58,537 bases of DNA from JBEEJZ01 sp046046915 (GTDB taxonomy: Bacteria > Pseudomonadota > Gammaproteobacteria > Burkholderiales > Burkholderiaceae_C), in the NCBI GenBank assembly GCA_046046915.1, contig JBJOIT010000016.1, forward strand, positions 1 through 58,537. Direction: 5' to 3'. The position numbers and the translations under genes are program-made. This document shows, one piece after another, positions 57,118-58,537 of this stretch. Numbering within the stretch: position 1 is the first letter of the stretch; each line of letters starts with the position of its first letter. The notes under the pieces were generated by a model. That model was not told the DNA's origin, made no database searches, and saw only the letters and a program-made list of their open reading frames with translations.

Positions 57118-57141
57118 GCACGCTGACCCATCCGCAAAGGC

Positions 57142-58380
57142 CTACTTTTTTTTGTAGCTCTCGAGGTCGATAGCAAGTTCGCGCAAGCGTCGGTAGACGA
57201 GGCCGCGCGACACCTTGAGCTTGCGTGCAACACAAGAGAGGTTGCCCTTGCACTCGCTCAAATATTTACGGATCAAATCAGCATCAGCTTCTTTGAGGCT
57301 GTTGGGTGGCAAGTAGGTGCCACCGTCCGCATGTTCGACCGGTTGCGCAAAGGCCAGCGGCGAGGCGACAACCTTGGCATTTGGAGTCACTGGCGTCATA
57401 CCTGCGGCAATCGCATCACCGGCATACACCGCGGGGGACAAGAGGCGCCCACCCGCCCCCTGCAGCTCGCACTTGAGGTGCACCTGCAAACCACTGCTCA
57501 AACGCCAGGCTACACAGCCACGCCCATGGAGCGATGCAAGTTGGGCGTAACTGCCGTTCAAGATGGCTGCGACGTGATGGTCCGAGCGCTCCTCGGGTGA
57601 CACTGCAATGCCCAGCAAATGGCTGGCGGCCGTGTTGACCCACAAGAGCTTTCCGGATTCATCGAAGGCCACCATACCGACCATGGGCGACTCGATGAGC
57701 ACAGGTGTGAACTGGAACTTGATGACCAAATGGCCACGGGCCTGGCTCAGCAACAGGCGGTTCTCTATGGCGGCGGCATAAAAACCCACCACCGCGGCAG
57801 GATCAAAGTGAAATGGCCGGGCCTCACTGGAAAAGTCCAGAATCCCTGCGAGTTTGCCGTGCACATCGCGTATGGGGGCAGCGGTGCAAAACATCGCACT
57901 CACACTGTCGTAGTAATGCTCAGCGCCGAGCACACTGGCCGGCTTGCCTGTTCTGACCACGATGCCTGGGGCAGTGGTGCCGACATGTTCCTCCGACAGG
58001 TTGACACCCAAACGATGGGCAATGGGAATGATGCGCTGTTCGGTAGGCCGCAAGGGTGTGAGCCCAATCAGAACACCTGAGGCATCTGTCAGGACCGCTG
58101 AGCAGTGGGTAGAGCCCAGAGCGTTGCCTATTTCGGGCAACTCGCCAAGCCAGGCATCCAGGAGCTCACGATTCTTTTGCACTGCCAGATGACTGCGGCT
58201 GACCGACACCGGCTGGAACTCGACTTTGTCGTGAGGCTGCCGTCTGGACCGATAGCAGCGCATCCACGACTGAAAAATAGCGTCACTGACCAGACCCGTC
58301 GGAAGGATCCCTTCTTCAAAATAGCGTTGCCTGGCCCGCACAATGCGGTCCGACGGAGACGCGAAAAAAGGTAGGGTCAC
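57142..58380 (-). CDS. AcoR-like GAF/Fis-type regulator lacking the AAA+ domain
   Basis: 412 residues. The N-terminal region is as in AcoR-type activators (RARQRYFEEG, ISQSWMRC-like FQSWMRCYRS), with a GAF-type sensing domain (GVNLSEEHVGTTAPGIVVRT, PIRDVHGKLAGILDFSSEAR) and then a PAS-like segment (VGMVAFDESGKLLWVNTAAS). A Fis-type helix-turn-helix follows directly (CVARKLKVSRGLVYRRLREL). No Walker A or GAFTGA is present, so it cannot drive sigma-54 open-complex formation and probably works with sigma-70 or as a repressor. GTG start. It lies 17 bases after an FAH-family gene and ahead of the GMC gene, which it likely controls. Confidence 0.85.
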   Translation of the reverse strand: MTLPFFASPSDRIVRARQRYFEEGILPTGLVSDAIFQSWMRCYRSRRQPHDKVEFQPVSVSRSHLAVQKNRELLDAWLGELPEIGNALGSTHCSAVLTDASGVLIGLTPLRPTEQRIIPIAHRLGVNLSEEHVGTTAPGIVVRTGKPASVLGAEHYYDSVSAMFCTAAPIRDVHGKLAGILDFSSEARPFHFDPAAVVGFYAAAIENRLLLSQARGHLVIKFQFTPVLIESPMVGMVAFDESGKLLWVNTAASHLLGIAVSPEERSDHHVAAILNGSYAQLASLHGRGCVAWRLSSGLQVHLKCELQGAGGRLLSPAVYAGDAIAAGMTPVTPNAKVVASPLAFAQPVEHADGGTYLPPNSLKEADADLIRKYLSECKGNLSCVARKLKVSRGLVYRRLRELAIDLESYKKK

Positions 58381-58397
58381 AAATCAGCCCGCCTTGT

Positions 58398-58537
58398 TTA
58401 CTCGGCCGCCCCCACCACCAGCGCCACCTCTGCCACCCCGTGCACGCGCCCGGTGATCTTGTCGCCCGGCAACACGGCACCCACCCCCTCGGGCGTGCCG
58501 GTGTAGATCAGGTCGCCAGGCTGCAGGTGATAGTAGG
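58398..58537 (-). CDS. Fumarylacetoacetate hydrolase family protein, C-terminal end (partial)
   Basis: Only the last 46 codons are inside the window. The tail reads YYHLQPGDLIYTGTPEGVGA, then VLPGDKITGRVHGVAEVALV and VGAAE-stop. LIYTGTPEGVG is the hallmark of the fumarylacetoacetate hydrolase fold (hydratases, decarboxylases and hydrolases of aromatic and sugar-acid breakdown). The gene continues off the right edge. It ends 17 bases before the regulator starts, so the two are probably cotranscribed. Confidence 0.9.
   Translation of the reverse strand, partial: YYHLQPGDLIYTGTPEGVGAVLPGDKITGRVHGVAEVALVVGAAE

Noticed and set aside
56973..57141. Sigma-54 promoter ahead of the GMC oxidoreductase gene
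   Set aside because: No GG-N10-GC element of acceptable match, and the regulator lacks the AAA+ domain needed for sigma-54.

Overview
The window is about 58.5 kb of ordinary high-GC chromosomal DNA. It most resembles the order Burkholderiales, probably the family Comamonadaceae (inference). The grounds are the recG-oxyR-ubiA order, a GlpSTPQV-type glycerol ABC importer, a long zinc-free S14, a TRAP transporter and the general protein style. No phage, insertion sequence, plasmid origin or CRISPR array was seen. Genes are densely packed and no gene-free stretch exceeds 300 bases. The largest gaps are 47289-47545, 11802-12010 and 21568-21747, and their contents are listed. Bases 1-132 hold no gene I can support.

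Region 1 (133-11801, all minus strand) is a defence-type operon. It reads hsdM, hsdS, a HipA-like kinase gene, a DUF3037-type gene, an 81-residue protein gene, a zeta-toxin-like ATPase gene, hsdR and a YgjP-like zinc metallopeptidase gene; amn (AMP nucleosidase) lies just beyond. Most junctions overlap by 1-11 bases. Two two-gene cassettes therefore sit inside a type I restriction-modification operon, between the specificity and restriction subunits. This is the best candidate for an unusual system here.

Region 2 (12011-24518): dbpA and a small conserved-looking gene, then a full glycerol module. The minus-strand operon glpS-glpT-glpP-glpQ-glpU-glpV-glpD takes up glycerol and oxidises glycerol-3-phosphate. 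Divergent glpR-glpK encode the repressor and glycerol kinase. The divergent promoter region holds helically phased TTC-rich half-sites.

Region 3 (24627-38293): a fused acyl-CoA mutase (icmF) behind a perfect 22-bp palindrome; a TRAP transporter operon (dctP-dctQ-dctM); a sulfur module of two YeeE/YedE-type membrane proteins divergent from a persulfide dioxygenase-rhodanese fusion; coaX; an M20 amidohydrolase; and an orphan molybdopterin oxidoreductase.

Region 4 (38361-47447): the spc and alpha ribosomal operons from rplN to rplQ, ending with initiator tRNA-fMet and a two-way terminator. The S10 operon is not upstream. Between secY and rpmJ, where infA normally lies, only a truncated and frameshifted infA remnant survives.

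Region 5 (47546-58537): proC, ubiA-oxyR, recG, queA, then an alcohol/aldehyde oxidation cluster. That cluster has a GAF-type regulator lacking the AAA+ domain, a Tat-signal GMC oxidoreductase and an aldehyde dehydrogenase. It is preceded by the 3' end of a fumarylacetoacetate-hydrolase-family gene.
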